Positions 7,535 through 16,868 of a stretch of 32,135 nucleotides of DNA are shown in pieces. Below the pieces are notes generated by a model, which was given only the letters and a program-made list of their open reading frames with translations, was not told the DNA's origin and made no database searches. The first letter of the stretch is position 1; every line of letters starts with the position of its first letter. A program made the translations under genes and the position numbers. This DNA comes from a virus, in the IMG/VR virus record IMGVR_UViG_3300020317_000005, positions 1-32,135 of that record, one strand, 5' to 3'.

Positions 7535-9007
7535 ATGAGTTTATTACCACAATTTGGGGATATAATCCCTTCACAATCACAGCAGATACTTAACACTAAC
7601 TACCTACAATGGACATCCAATGGGGGAGCTGGTGCAGTACCCGCTAACTTTGCTGATTTTGCTCAGCAATTTTTACCAGAGATTTACGAAGCAGAAGTAG
7701 AGCGTTATGGAAACAGAACGTTAGCTGGATTTCTAAACATGGTTGGCGCTGAAATGCCAATGACATCCGACCAAGTAATTTGGTCTGAACAAAATCGTTT
7801 GCATATTGCTTATGATGATTGTACTTACGCTGCTGGAGCACCTACTGTATTAATTATAGGAGGAGGCGCTACCGCGCAAAACGTAATGTCTATCAACGAT
7901 ACAGTTGTTCTTTTGGACACAGTAACAGGAACAGAGGCTAAGGCTGTTGTAACTGCTACTACCCCGGGAGTTGCTGGTGTTGGAAGTGTTACTCTTCAAT
8001 TCTATAACGGAAACGTATTGAACACTGCTGGATCTGTATTCACATCTGGTGCTATCAAAGTTTTTGTATATGGATCTGATTACTCTAAGGGTACTACTAT
8101 TGGTACTGGAGCTGGAAATTCAGCTGCTAGAGTATCTGTAGAACCTGTGTTATCACAGTTTTCAAACTCTCCAATCATTATTAGAGATCAGTATGTTGTA
8201 TCTGGATCAGATACTGCACAAATCGGTTGGGTAAATGTAGCAACAGAAGATGGAACTGACGGATACTTATGGTACCTAAAGGCCGCATCTGAAACTCGTT
8301 TACGTTTTCAAGATTACCTAGAAATGGCTATGGTAGAAGGAGAATTAAACACAAACGCAGGAGCAGGTGCTTATCAGGACCTACAGCAGCCAGGAACACA
8401 AGGTTTATTTGCAGCTATCCAAGATAGAGGTAATGTAGAAACTGGGTTTACAGCAGCCAACGGACTAACAGAGTTTGATAACATTCTTAAGAATCTTGAC
8501 ACTCAAGGGGCTATTGAAGAGAACATGTTGTTCTTACAACGTCAAACTGCTTTAGATTTTGATGATATGCTAGCTGCAATTTCTAGTGGACAAACTGGAG
8601 GAGTTGCTTATGGTTTATTTGAAAATTCAGAAGACATGGCGCTTAACTTAGGATTTAGTGGATTCCGTAGAGGATCTTACGATTTCTATAAGACAGATTG
8701 GAAATACTTAAATGATGCATCCACTCGTGGAGGAATCGCTGGAGTTAATTCAATCGAAGGTGTGCTAGTACCAGCTGGAACATCAACTGTTTACGATCAA
8801 ATTTTAGGAACAAATATCAGACGTCCATTCTTGCACGTACGATACAGAGCTTCTCAAACTGATGACCGTAGAATGAAATCTTGGTTAACAGGATCTGTTG
8901 GTGGAGCTAGTACTTCAACTCTTGATGCAATGGAAGTAAACTTCCTATCTGAGAGATGTTTAGTAACGCAAGCTGCTAACAACTTTGTACTATTCAAAGG
9001 AATCTAA
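7535..9007 (+). CDS. Major capsid protein (HK97 fold, crAss-like type)
   Basis: A 490-aa protein that builds the icosahedral shell. Its size, position after portal and scaffold, and C-terminal segment (RRPFLHVRYRASQTDDRR near residue 430, then the SERCLVTQAANNFVLF end) match what I know of major capsid proteins of crAss-like and related Bacteroidetes phages. Residues about 105-190 (Gly/Ala/Thr/Val-rich) look like an added beta-rich domain in the shell protein. Arginine codons set it apart: by my count 9 of 19 are CGT, while the neighbours use almost only AGA/AGG, a usual sign of very high expression. A strong hairpin terminator follows 21 bases after the stop, so this gene probably ends a transcription unit. 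Confidence 0.9.
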   Translation: MSLLPQFGDIIPSQSQQILNTNYLQWTSNGGAGAVPANFADFAQQFLPEIYEAEVERYGNRTLAGFLNMVGAEMPMTSDQVIWSEQNRLHIAYDDCTYAAGAPTVLIIGGGATAQNVMSINDTVVLLDTVTGTEAKAVVTATTPGVAGVGSVTLQFYNGNVLNTAGSVFTSGAIKVFVYGSDYSKGTTIGTGAGNSAARVSVEPVLSQFSNSPIIIRDQYVVSGSDTAQIGWVNVATEDGTDGYLWYLKAASETRLRFQDYLEMAMVEGELNTNAGAGAYQDLQQPGTQGLFAAIQDRGNVETGFTAANGLTEFDNILKNLDTQGAIEENMLFLQRQTALDFDDMLAAISSGQTGGVAYGLFENSEDMALNLGFSGFRRGSYDFYKTDWKYLNDASTRGGIAGVNSIEGVLVPAGTSTVYDQILGTNIRRPFLHVRYRASQTDDRRMKSWLTGSVGGASTSTLDAMEVNFLSERCLVTQAANNFVLFKGI

Positions 9008-9027
9008 GGATTCAAATAATGTAGAGA

Positions 9028-9065
9028 TAAGGGTGCCTTCGGGCACTCTTACTTTACTTTTTAAC
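9028..9065 (+). terminator. Intrinsic terminator after the capsid gene, with a cUUCGg loop
   Basis: A 10-bp stem: 9028-9037 (taagggtgcc) pairs with 9042-9051 (ggcactctta), with one G-T wobble. The loop is TTCG closed by C-G, the exceptionally stable UUCG tetraloop. The stem is followed by a pyrimidine/T-rich stretch (ctttactttttaac). Its location, 21 bases after the capsid stop and 33 bases before the next start, fits a terminator that limits read-through from the capsid transcript, or an mRNA 3'-end stabiliser. It is drawn directly from base pairing. Confidence 0.85.
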
Positions 9066-9084
9066 TATTAAATTATATTATATT

Positions 9085-9924
9085 ATGGCTAATAAAAAAC
9101 CAGTAGCTAAAAAAGCTACGCAAGTAGAAGAGATTGTAGAAAAAGTTACAATACCTACTATAAAAGAAACAAAAGTAGAGTCTAAACCTCAATGGGAAAT
9201 TAAGGATAGGATATACTACTTAGTGGGAGACAAATCCCCTTTAACATTAACAATACCAGGAAAGCATACAAGAAAACATTCTTTGTTGTATTTTGACACA
9301 GAAAATGGAAAGCAAAAAGAACTTAGATATGCTACTAACCATGATTCTCCTTTTAAAGAAGAGCAAGAAGGTGAGGCAACATTAGGGCATATAATGTTTA
9401 GAAATGGGGACTTAAAAGTACCAAAAGAAAAACAAAATTTGCAAAAGCTGCTTTCCTTATATCATCCCTTAAAAGGTAGACTATATCAAGAATTTGATGC
9501 AGTTGAAGAAGCTTATGATGATTTAGAATTACTAGATATACAAACAGATGCAGCCGTGTTTGCCAGAGAAATGGATATCGACGACGCTGAAGCTATATTA
9601 AGAGTTGAAATGGGTACTTCGGTAAACAAATTATCTTCTAAGGAAATAAAAAGAGACCTAAGGTTATTCGCAAGAAGCAATCCTTATTTATTCTTAGAGT
9701 TAGCTCAGGATGAAAATGTAGGACTTAGGAATACAGCTATTAAAGCAGCAGAAGCTGGTATTATTGCTTTATCTCAAGATCAAAGAACATTTTCTTGGGC
9801 TTCTAATGGAAGAAAGCTAATGAATGTACCGTTTGATGAAAACCCATATTCAGCAATGGCAGCTTATTTCAAAACCGACGAAGGCGGAGAGGTATTTAGA
9901 TCTATAGAAAAGAAGATTAATTAG
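9085..9924 (+). CDS. Conserved capsid-neighbour protein, function unknown
   Basis: A 279-aa protein. The first 40 residues are Lys/Val/Glu-rich and likely disordered. Residues 45-125 have a beta-rich character (YYLVGDKSPLTLTIPG, HIMFRNGDLKVP). The C-terminal half (about 130-279) is helical: an acidic stretch, then KEIKRDLRLFARSNPYLFLE, and it ends in VPFDENPYSAMAAYFKTDEG followed by a short helix. This C-terminal pattern looks familiar from structural-region proteins of marine phages, but I know no assigned function. Placed between capsid and neck genes, it may be an auxiliary capsid or head-completion protein. It lies alone between two hairpins (9028-9065 and 9973-10002), so it may have its own expression level. 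Start chosen at 9085 after an A/T leader. Confidence 0.75.
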   Translation: MANKKPVAKKATQVEEIVEKVTIPTIKETKVESKPQWEIKDRIYYLVGDKSPLTLTIPGKHTRKHSLLYFDTENGKQKELRYATNHDSPFKEEQEGEATLGHIMFRNGDLKVPKEKQNLQKLLSLYHPLKGRLYQEFDAVEEAYDDLELLDIQTDAAVFAREMDIDDAEAILRVEMGTSVNKLSSKEIKRDLRLFARSNPYLFLELAQDENVGLRNTAIKAAEAGIIALSQDQRTFSWASNGRKLMNVPFDENPYSAMAAYFKTDEGGEVFRSIEKKIN

Positions 9925-9972
9925 TAGTTTCTTAAAAAACTATGTGATTATATTATAGATGGTCAATTAATT

Positions 9973-10002
9973 TTAGCCGGCTTCATCACTGGGGCCGGTT
10001 AA
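9973..10002 (+). promoter_or_regulatory. GC-rich hairpin in the gap between 9924 and 10026
   Basis: Bases 9973-9981 (ttagccggc) pair with 9994-10002 (gccggttaa) in a 9-bp stem with one G-T wobble and a 12-base loop. It stands out as a GC-rich element in a very A/T-rich 101-base gap, one of the two longest non-coding stretches here. No clean T run follows (atatttataataaaaag), so it is a weak terminator candidate, or an RNA-stability or processing element. The rest of the gap holds no promoter I can support. Confidence 0.55.
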
Positions 10003-10025
10003 TATTTATAATAAAAAGAAATAAA

Positions 10026-10943
10026 ATGGCAGTAAATGTAAATGTAGTTTATAGAACAGTATTACTTATTCTGAATAAAGAACAGAGAGGTAACTTGACC
10101 CCGGATGAGTTTAATAAAGTTTCTACACAAGTTCAATTGGAAATATTCGAAAGTTATTTTGATATGCTTAATATGCAATTGCGCCGACCAGATAATGATA
10201 CAGAGTATGCGGACCGCATTAAAAACATCGATCATAACATATCTATATTTAAAGAATATGGCGCAGCAACTTACGTGCCGACAGGGGGGTATTTTACCTT
10301 ACCAACAATCTCAGGAGCAGGAGTGGCTACCCAAACACTCATAGGAGATGGAACTTCTATATCGTTTCCTTTTACATCAATATCTTCTTCGCAATTACAA
10401 ACAAGTGTTATTGCAGTTACAATTAATGGTGTATCAACCACTGCGTTCACTATAAGCGGTGCTAATATTATATTTGATTCTATACCAGCTTTAAATGATG
10501 CTGTAGTAGTTACAGCTACGCCGCAGGACTTTTATAAGCTAGGTACAGTTATATATAAAGATTCTAATGAAGCTCAACTATCTCAACGAAATGAGCTTCT
10601 ATATATAAATAACAATCCTTTAATTGCCCCAACTAAAACGTATCCAATATATTTGTTTGAAGAGCATAAATTATATTTGTATCCAAACACTATTACATCG
10701 GATATAAATGTTAGTTATTTAAGAAAACCAGCAGATGTTACTTGGAACTTTACGATTCCAACCGGACAGAACTACTATCAATACGACCCTACAAACTCTG
10801 TAGATTTTGAGTTAAATAAAACAGAGCAAGCTAATATTATATTAAAAATATTACTTTATTCCGGAGTAGTGATACGAGACCCTTCGATAGTAAATATAGC
10901 AGCACAACAAGTGCAACAAGAAAATCAACGCTCAATAATGTAA
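10026..10943 (+). CDS. Neck ring / head-tail adaptor protein with inserted beta domain
   Basis: A 305-aa protein. The N-terminal helical part (VYRTVLLILNKEQRGNLTPD, residues 8-27, then a helix to about 80) and the C-terminal helical end (about 255-305, EQANIILKILLYSGVVIRDP) resemble adaptor/ring proteins of crAss-like and related podoviruses that stack under the portal. Residues about 100-168 look like an inserted beta-sandwich: GDGTSISFPF, VIAVTINGVS, NIIFDSIPALNDAVVVTAT follow the strand-turn pattern found in fibre-associated phage domains. Residues 170-250 return to a beta-rich adaptor core (YLFEEHKLYLYPN, INVSYLRKP). The next gene starts 3 bases after its stop. Ring identity is inferred from gene order and these patterns. 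Confidence 0.7.
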   Translation: MAVNVNVVYRTVLLILNKEQRGNLTPDEFNKVSTQVQLEIFESYFDMLNMQLRRPDNDTEYADRIKNIDHNISIFKEYGAATYVPTGGYFTLPTISGAGVATQTLIGDGTSISFPFTSISSSQLQTSVIAVTINGVSTTAFTISGANIIFDSIPALNDAVVVTATPQDFYKLGTVIYKDSNEAQLSQRNELLYINNNPLIAPTKTYPIYLFEEHKLYLYPNTITSDINVSYLRKPADVTWNFTIPTGQNYYQYDPTNSVDFELNKTEQANIILKILLYSGVVIRDPSIVNIAAQQVQQENQRSIM

Positions 10944-10946
10944 GAT

Positions 10947-12164
10947 ATGCCTATACCTAATGGCGGTTTAATAACCGAAACTAATGAACAATATTACGCT
11001 GGAGCACAGCGATTTATTCTAGGTGCTGAATCTGAGGTAACAACAACTTTTAATACTAACTTAGTATTTGGTTCTTTTCTTCCTGCAGATCCCCTTTATG
11101 CGTTAAACAATTTTAAAGTTTATGTTAGTGCCAACGGAGCGGCTGGCAGTTACTCTGAATTCGTGGACCCATATACCGTAACTAATAACACAATAAAATT
11201 TACGGGCGCCTCCGCACCAGGAGCAGGCAAGCATATAGCTGTTCAATTAAAAATGTTAAGCGGAGGTGGTTTTGACGGTAAAACCGCTTTTGGTGATACC
11301 GTGCAAGAAAATTACGGTGGTTATTCGTACACATCTTTGAACGATGTTATTAACGGATTTATAGCCACTTATGTAGGAGAGCACAAATTAATAGGAGATG
11401 TTAAAAGAACCGATGTAATATTCCACGCTAAACGAGGATTACAGGAATTTAGCTATGATACTTTAAAAAGCATTAAGTCACAAGAGTTAACCATACCACC
11501 TAGCTTAAGTGTTATAATACCTCAAGATTACGTTAATTACACAAACATATCTTATATAGACGCTTTAGGGGTTAAGCACCCAATATATCCCGCAAATAAT
11601 TTAACAACCAGTCCATACGAAATTCCGGTGCAAGATAGCGCGGGGCAACCAACTCAGGATTCGCTAGGTGACAATATTGAAGGAACCTCTATAACAAGTG
11701 CCAGATGGGCCGAAGCAAATGATAGGTTTTTAAATGGCAACATCACTGTACAGGATTACTGGTCTTACGACAATTATTTAACAGGAAATCCTTTTTATGG
11801 GCAAAGGTATGGCAATGAGCCACAATATGCTCAAAGAAATGGCTGGTTTAATATGAATGAAAGAGATGGTACAATAGCTTTTTCTTCAAACTTAAAAGAT
11901 AGATTAATAGTGCTCGAATATATTTCAGATGGATTAGCCTACGATTTAGACGCTAGGATACCTAAGATGGCCGAGGATGCATTATATGCTCACATACTAT
12001 ATTCTATACTAGCGAGCAGAATAAATCAACCAGAGTACGTTATACAGCGTTTAAAACGCGATAGAGCGGCTAAGTTAAGGAATGCTAAGATAAGATTATC
12101 CAATATTAAGCTGAATGAAATAGTTCAAGTAATGAGAGGTAAATCTAAATGGATTAAATCATAA
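10947..12164 (+). CDS. Second ring / tail-adaptor protein with N-terminal beta domain
   Basis: A 405-aa protein. Residues about 20-108 look like an extra beta domain similar in plan to the one in the preceding gene (NNFKVYVSANGAAGSY, TVTNNTIKFTGAS, IAVQLKML). The adaptor body follows: residues about 125-215 with LNDVINGFIATYVGEH, VIFHAKRGLQEFSYDTLK and LSVIIPQDYVNYTNISYID; and the C-terminal region about 315-405 with RLIVLEYISDGLAYDLDARI, helices, and a basic end (LKRDRAAKLRNAKIRLSN). This body is characteristic of crAss-like neck proteins and of P22 gp4/T7 gp11-type adaptors in function. It lies between the first ring gene and the nozzle gene, spaced 3 and 4 bases. Confidence 0.75.
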   Translation: MPIPNGGLITETNEQYYAGAQRFILGAESEVTTTFNTNLVFGSFLPADPLYALNNFKVYVSANGAAGSYSEFVDPYTVTNNTIKFTGASAPGAGKHIAVQLKMLSGGGFDGKTAFGDTVQENYGGYSYTSLNDVINGFIATYVGEHKLIGDVKRTDVIFHAKRGLQEFSYDTLKSIKSQELTIPPSLSVIIPQDYVNYTNISYIDALGVKHPIYPANNLTTSPYEIPVQDSAGQPTQDSLGDNIEGTSITSARWAEANDRFLNGNITVQDYWSYDNYLTGNPFYGQRYGNEPQYAQRNGWFNMNERDGTIAFSSNLKDRLIVLEYISDGLAYDLDARIPKMAEDALYAHILYSILASRINQPEYVIQRLKRDRAAKLRNAKIRLSNIKLNEIVQVMRGKSKWIKS

Positions 12165-12168
12165 TTAA

Positions 12169-15100
12169 ATGGCACAAGAAATTAAAAACACATTTCTAAA
12201 ATCCAAGATGAATAAAGATCTTGATGATAGAATATTGCCTAACGGCGAATATAGAGATGCTCGGAATATATCTGTTGGTAGATCCGAAGATAATAATGTT
12301 GGTGCCTTAGAAAACATATTGGGTAATGAACTTGTTACGGGTACAGACATAGGTGCTAACCTGACTGTTATAGGAATTTTAAATGATAACTCTAATGACA
12401 AGTTATTTTTATTTTTAACAGATTATACAGATACTGACCCTAATAATCCAACAAATGCTCCGTCAACTTCAAAACATTATATATATTCATACAATAGCGT
12501 TACAGGAAACTATACTCTTTTAGCGCAAGGTGAGTTTTTAAATTTTTCAAAAACAAATCCAATAATAGGTATAAATTTAATTGAAAACCTTTTATTTTGG
12601 ACAGACAACAGAAACCAGCCTAGAAAAATTAATGTTAATTTAGCGGTTACTTTTTCGCCTTTAGTAGGGGGAGAGGATTATTATAAAAGAGAACATCAAA
12701 TATCTGTTGCTAAATATAATCCATATCAGACTATTGAATTATACAATAGAGCTGATTTGCAGGTTTTAGCTGGAGCAACCACAACTTTGATTGAAGTAGC
12801 TGGTGATAGATTAGCTGAGTTAACGCCTTTTATAGGTGGTACAGCTGTGTGCGCTGAAGCCGCTACTCCAACATTTGGTACTGATTATGTTAAGATTACA
12901 AACGTTACTTTAATTGCTACAACAGGGCCGACAAGAATAGCTCTTTCACCAGCATTAAATTCAGCACCAACTGTCAATCAATATGTATCGCTCATAAAAT
13001 CTACTATGAGCAATAAAAACGATGATAGCACATGGCCTGGGGATCCAAACTTTTTAGAAGATAAATTTGTTAGATTTAGCTATAGGTTTAAATTTGATGA
13101 CAACGAGTATTCTTTGATGGCTCCGTTCACTCAAATAGCATATATACCAAAACAAAATGGATATTTTATTGACGGGGATGAAGATGCGGCCTATCAATCG
13201 ACTATAGTGGGCTTTATGGAAAACTTAGTTCAAAATATTGGATTAGTTATTCCTTTGCCTTGCTCTGCCAATAACCTGGTATCTGATTATAAAATTAGTG
13301 AGGTAGAAATATTATTTAGAGAGAGCGACGGCATCGCAGTTAGGGTGCTGGATAGTGTTCCTGCTGGGGACATATCAGGAGAAATTGGTATTAGTAATTA
13401 TTATACTTATGAGTACCAATCAAGAAAACCTTATAGAACATTGCCAGAAGCACAAACAGTGCGGGTATATGATAAAACACCAGTAAGAGCGTTAGCTCAA
13501 GAATCATCTGGAAACAGAATAATATATGGTAATTATATAGACCAACAAACACCGCCTGATTCTATAAACTACAATTGTAGAATAGCGAATAAATCTAGCA
13601 CGGGTGTTTACAATAACTTTATAGAATATCCTAATAGCTCTGTTAAAAGAAATAGAAACTACCAGGTAGGATTTGTTTTATCGGATAAGTTTGGAAGACA
13701 ATCACCGGTGATATTATCTTCAGTAGATGCTGGTTTAGAAAATAGCGGGCAGTTTTATGCGGGGTCAACAATATATAGCCCTTATGATTTAAGTTCAGGA
13801 GATACAGATGTTATAACTTGGTTTGGTGACGCTATTCAAGTTCTTATTAATGAGCCAATAGCATCGGAAATAGATTTTTCTACGGGTACGCCCGGGCTAT
13901 ATGCTATAGAACAACAAGCTGTGTCTACTGGTAAAGGATTTGCAGTGTCAGCCGGATTTGTAGGAACGCCTCCAACTATATCTGGAAATACATATACATT
14001 TACATTAGATGATGGTGTTGGAAGATTTCCAAACAACGTGAACGTGCCAGTAAAAGATGCTCAAAATTATTTAAGAGGTGCTTACGAAGACTTCGTTGAA
14101 GTTACGAATGTTGTGAATACAGTAGGTTCTACCTATGTAATAACAACAGACGGCCAAGTAAACGATCTTTACTTAAGAACTGACAATATACCAGCAGGCG
14201 ATCCTGATTTAAAATTTGCATATACTATTAATGATTTAGGATGGTACAGCTACAAAATTGTTGTTAAACAGACCGAACAGGAATACTACAATGTATATTT
14301 ACCTGGTTTAACTAATGGTTATCCTGGACAAGTTGCTTCTAAAGCTACTACTGATGGAGCTTTCCCAACAGATGAAGTAAATTTAACAGCGCACACTGTA
14401 CTATTTAATGATAACATTAATAAAGTACCTCGTGATTTAGCAGAAGTTGGACCTGATCAAAAACAATTTAGAAGCTCTGTAACTTTATATGGTAGAATAA
14501 CCAATACTTTAGGTACCGCAGCAACAACATCTAATGAACAATACTATCCTAGATTAATTGCTACAGGTAAAAACGCTGTCGATCATACAGCAATAGCAAT
14601 AGCAGCAGCTGATGATTTTAACATGAGCTTTAGCGATCTTTCTACATTAACTTCCGGGGATTCTACTAATGGTATTAACGGTAATTTAGCATTTTACCAA
14701 ATAGAAACTAATCCTTTAATAGCTAGAATATCAACAACCGAAAAATCTATTGGGGCAACTGTCAATGACAATACATCAAGTAGTAGCAACATGCTGCCTT
14801 TCTTAGCAATATACGAAACAGCCCCTGTTGAGTCTTTTCTTGACATATATTGGGAAACTAGTTCGGAAGGATTAATAGTTGATTTAAACACAGATATTGC
14901 ATCTAGTAATTCAGGTGCAGTTGCATTTTCTGCAATTGGGTGGGATTTTACAGAGGCAACAACAACCGGAACAACGGTTAGTGCTTTTTTCCAGCCAATA
15001 GATAATACAGGAGCTACCTACGTAGCCACTCCAACAGCAGAACTTGTGTCTGCTATAAACGGAGTCGCTGGAAATGTTGATTTTTTCCAATTAAATGCAG

Positions 15101-16863
15101 GTGCGGTAGGAACAGCTAATGAGGGTAAGTTTCAATTAGAATATACCGGAGCTGGTATAGTTTATACCGAATCAAGTCCTTTAGTAGATATTTATACTTT
15201 TGTTATAAGAGTTACTACGTCAACAGGGGATATAAGCGATATTCAAATAGGCGGTGAAATAGGAGGCGTAGGCGCATTAAAAAATCTACAACCTAGCTTT
15301 GGCACTATAGCTAATAAAGTTAAGACAATAAATAGTAGTGTATTAATACCAGTGGGCGATTGGTCTACAGCGGCAAACGGAACGGCTTTAACGGGAGATT
15401 CCAAAAAACAACAATTAAAATTTACATTTGAAGGCACAGGTGGTTCAGACATACCAGATAACTGGGTTATGGACCCTAACAGCGGAAAATTAACACAGGA
15501 CATTCCTGACGCGGACTTTACAGGAAATCCTTTAGCAGTATACAATATTACGGTAAGGCTATCAGATGCTAACGGTATCGGTACTCCCGTAAACGCAGCC
15601 TCAGGATATACTTCATTATATGCGGAACAAGCTGTTGAAATAAGAATGCAGCCCGCAGCGGTTAATGCTGGAGCCCTCAGCACCACCTGCACAACTGACC
15701 CCGCTTCTCCTCCCGCTGGTACCGTTATCGATCCTGCCACAGGTGTTGTAGGCCCTTTTAACAGTGCTACCCAGCAAGTTGCTTGCGTTTATTATGTATC
15801 GGCAACAAATTTAACGCCAGGAGGGATAACCGATAATTCTGTATTTTTTGACAATGGAATAGAAAATCCAGACGATAACGAAACTATTAACGTTGTTAAT
15901 TACAGGATAGGTACGGATTGTCATAAGGTTGGTACTATATCATTTAGTTTAAATACTTATTCACCTTATAATGGTAGTACTAACAACATAAACTTATTTA
16001 AAACGCCCCTTATTACTTTTTATTATAGAGCATTAGGCGAAACGCAATGGTTGCCCGTGCCAAGAAGTACTGAGCATAATGGGGTTGGTCTATCGAATGA
16101 CATACAAAGTCCGGAATTAGATTTTCCAACAATCGTGCAGTCACTTGAACTTTCTAATACGGTGGTAATCGATGTAGATAGACTGATTTTAGATTACGGG
16201 CCAGATGATGTTTGGGTACAAACAATAAGAGCATTTGATTATCAAGACTTCGATATATCAGGGTCTATTGTAGCAGGTGCGGATGGTATAGAGTACGCAA
16301 TATTAGCAGATAATATTATTCAACTGAATCCAAATTCAAAAGCTAATGGGCTAGTTAGGTTTTGGGTGATAGCTGATGATTTAGAATACCCGACGTGTGT
16401 TCCTTGGCAAAGCAAAAATGCCGTAACTGAAAACGGAGGAGCTGGTAATTTATTTGAATACAGAAGATCTACAGAAACTAGTAGTTCAACAGGATTCAAC
16501 GCGGCAACTGTTGGTTCTGTTTATGCAAGAAGCCCTTACGGCGATTATGTTAACGAGTTTTACACAGGCGCAACTAATTTTACCCCCTATATTCCTTCAC
16601 TGCCATACATAAACACTAGGCTATTAAGAACAATTGGTACAACTTTAGATTCTTGGACCACGTTAAATGATCCTCCATTACCAGCATATGATTCTCCAGG
16701 TGGAGGCCCTGCTACAGATGTGAATGTACAATGGGTGGTTGGTTACGATACGACTAACGGTAAAAAATTGCCAAGAATTAGCGGGGTTGGAGCAATACAA
16801 ACAACTGGTGACCCGGCATCAATCCAATACAATCGAGGCACTTTAAGAATACATAAAAATTAA
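12169..16863 (+). CDS. Tail nozzle / stabilization protein (muzzle-like), large part
   Basis: A 1564-aa protein, probably the beta-propeller nozzle closing the short tail. The N-terminus (FLKSKMNKDLDDRILPNGEY, then RNISVG and ENILGNELV, residues 9-56) is typical of the P22 gp10/T7 gp12-like stabilization family as seen in crAss-like phages; NLLFWTDNRNQPRKI at 140-154 and DKFGRQSP near 506 are blade-like motifs. Residues about 1035-1150 resemble a cadherin/Ig-like domain (PDNWVMDPNSGKLTQDIPD, then YNITVRLSDANG), possibly surface-exposed and host-facing. The C-terminal region (about 1210-1564) is again beta-rich. No enzymatic motif was found. The next gene appears to carry the remainder of the same nozzle. 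Confidence 0.8.
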   Translation: MAQEIKNTFLKSKMNKDLDDRILPNGEYRDARNISVGRSEDNNVGALENILGNELVTGTDIGANLTVIGILNDNSNDKLFLFLTDYTDTDPNNPTNAPSTSKHYIYSYNSVTGNYTLLAQGEFLNFSKTNPIIGINLIENLLFWTDNRNQPRKINVNLAVTFSPLVGGEDYYKREHQISVAKYNPYQTIELYNRADLQVLAGATTTLIEVAGDRLAELTPFIGGTAVCAEAATPTFGTDYVKITNVTLIATTGPTRIALSPALNSAPTVNQYVSLIKSTMSNKNDDSTWPGDPNFLEDKFVRFSYRFKFDDNEYSLMAPFTQIAYIPKQNGYFIDGDEDAAYQSTIVGFMENLVQNIGLVIPLPCSANNLVSDYKISEVEILFRESDGIAVRVLDSVPAGDISGEIGISNYYTYEYQSRKPYRTLPEAQTVRVYDKTPVRALAQESSGNRIIYGNYIDQQTPPDSINYNCRIANKSSTGVYNNFIEYPNSSVKRNRNYQVGFVLSDKFGRQSPVILSSVDAGLENSGQFYAGSTIYSPYDLSSGDTDVITWFGDAIQVLINEPIASEIDFSTGTPGLYAIEQQAVSTGKGFAVSAGFVGTPPTISGNTYTFTLDDGVGRFPNNVNVPVKDAQNYLRGAYEDFVEVTNVVNTVGSTYVITTDGQVNDLYLRTDNIPAGDPDLKFAYTINDLGWYSYKIVVKQTEQEYYNVYLPGLTNGYPGQVASKATTDGAFPTDEVNLTAHTVLFNDNINKVPRDLAEVGPDQKQFRSSVTLYGRITNTLGTAATTSNEQYYPRLIATGKNAVDHTAIAIAAADDFNMSFSDLSTLTSGDSTNGINGNLAFYQIETNPLIARISTTEKSIGATVNDNTSSSSNMLPFLAIYETAPVESFLDIYWETSSEGLIVDLNTDIASSNSGAVAFSAIGWDFTEATTTGTTVSAFFQPIDNTGATYVATPTAELVSAINGVAGNVDFFQLNAGAVGTANEGKFQLEYTGAGIVYTESSPLVDIYTFVIRVTTSTGDISDIQIGGEIGGVGALKNLQPSFGTIANKVKTINSSVLIPVGDWSTAANGTALTGDSKKQQLKFTFEGTGGSDIPDNWVMDPNSGKLTQDIPDADFTGNPLAVYNITVRLSDANGIGTPVNAASGYTSLYAEQAVEIRMQPAAVNAGALSTTCTTDPASPPAGTVIDPATGVVGPFNSATQQVACVYYVSATNLTPGGITDNSVFFDNGIENPDDNETINVVNYRIGTDCHKVGTISFSLNTYSPYNGSTNNINLFKTPLITFYYRALGETQWLPVPRSTEHNGVGLSNDIQSPELDFPTIVQSLELSNTVVIDVDRLILDYGPDDVWVQTIRAFDYQDFDISGSIVAGADGIEYAILADNIIQLNPNSKANGLVRFWVIADDLEYPTCVPWQSKNAVTENGGAGNLFEYRRSTETSSSTGFNAATVGSVYARSPYGDYVNEFYTGATNFTPYIPSLPYINTRLLRTIGTTLDSWTTLNDPPLPAYDSPGGGPATDVNVQWVVGYDTTNGKKLPRISGVGAIQTTGDPASIQYNRGTLRIHKN

Positions 16864-16868
16864 TATAA

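Noticed and set aside
9925-9942. TAGTTT...AAACTA inverted repeat just after the stop at 9924
   Set aside because: A six-base A/T stem is expected by chance in such A/T-rich sequence, and there is no T run after it.
9943-9962. TATTAT/TATAG boxes before the 305-aa gene as a promoter
   Set aside because: The gap is so A/T-rich that -10-like boxes are unavoidable; no matching -33 TTTG or TAnnTTTG Bacteroidetes promoter is present.
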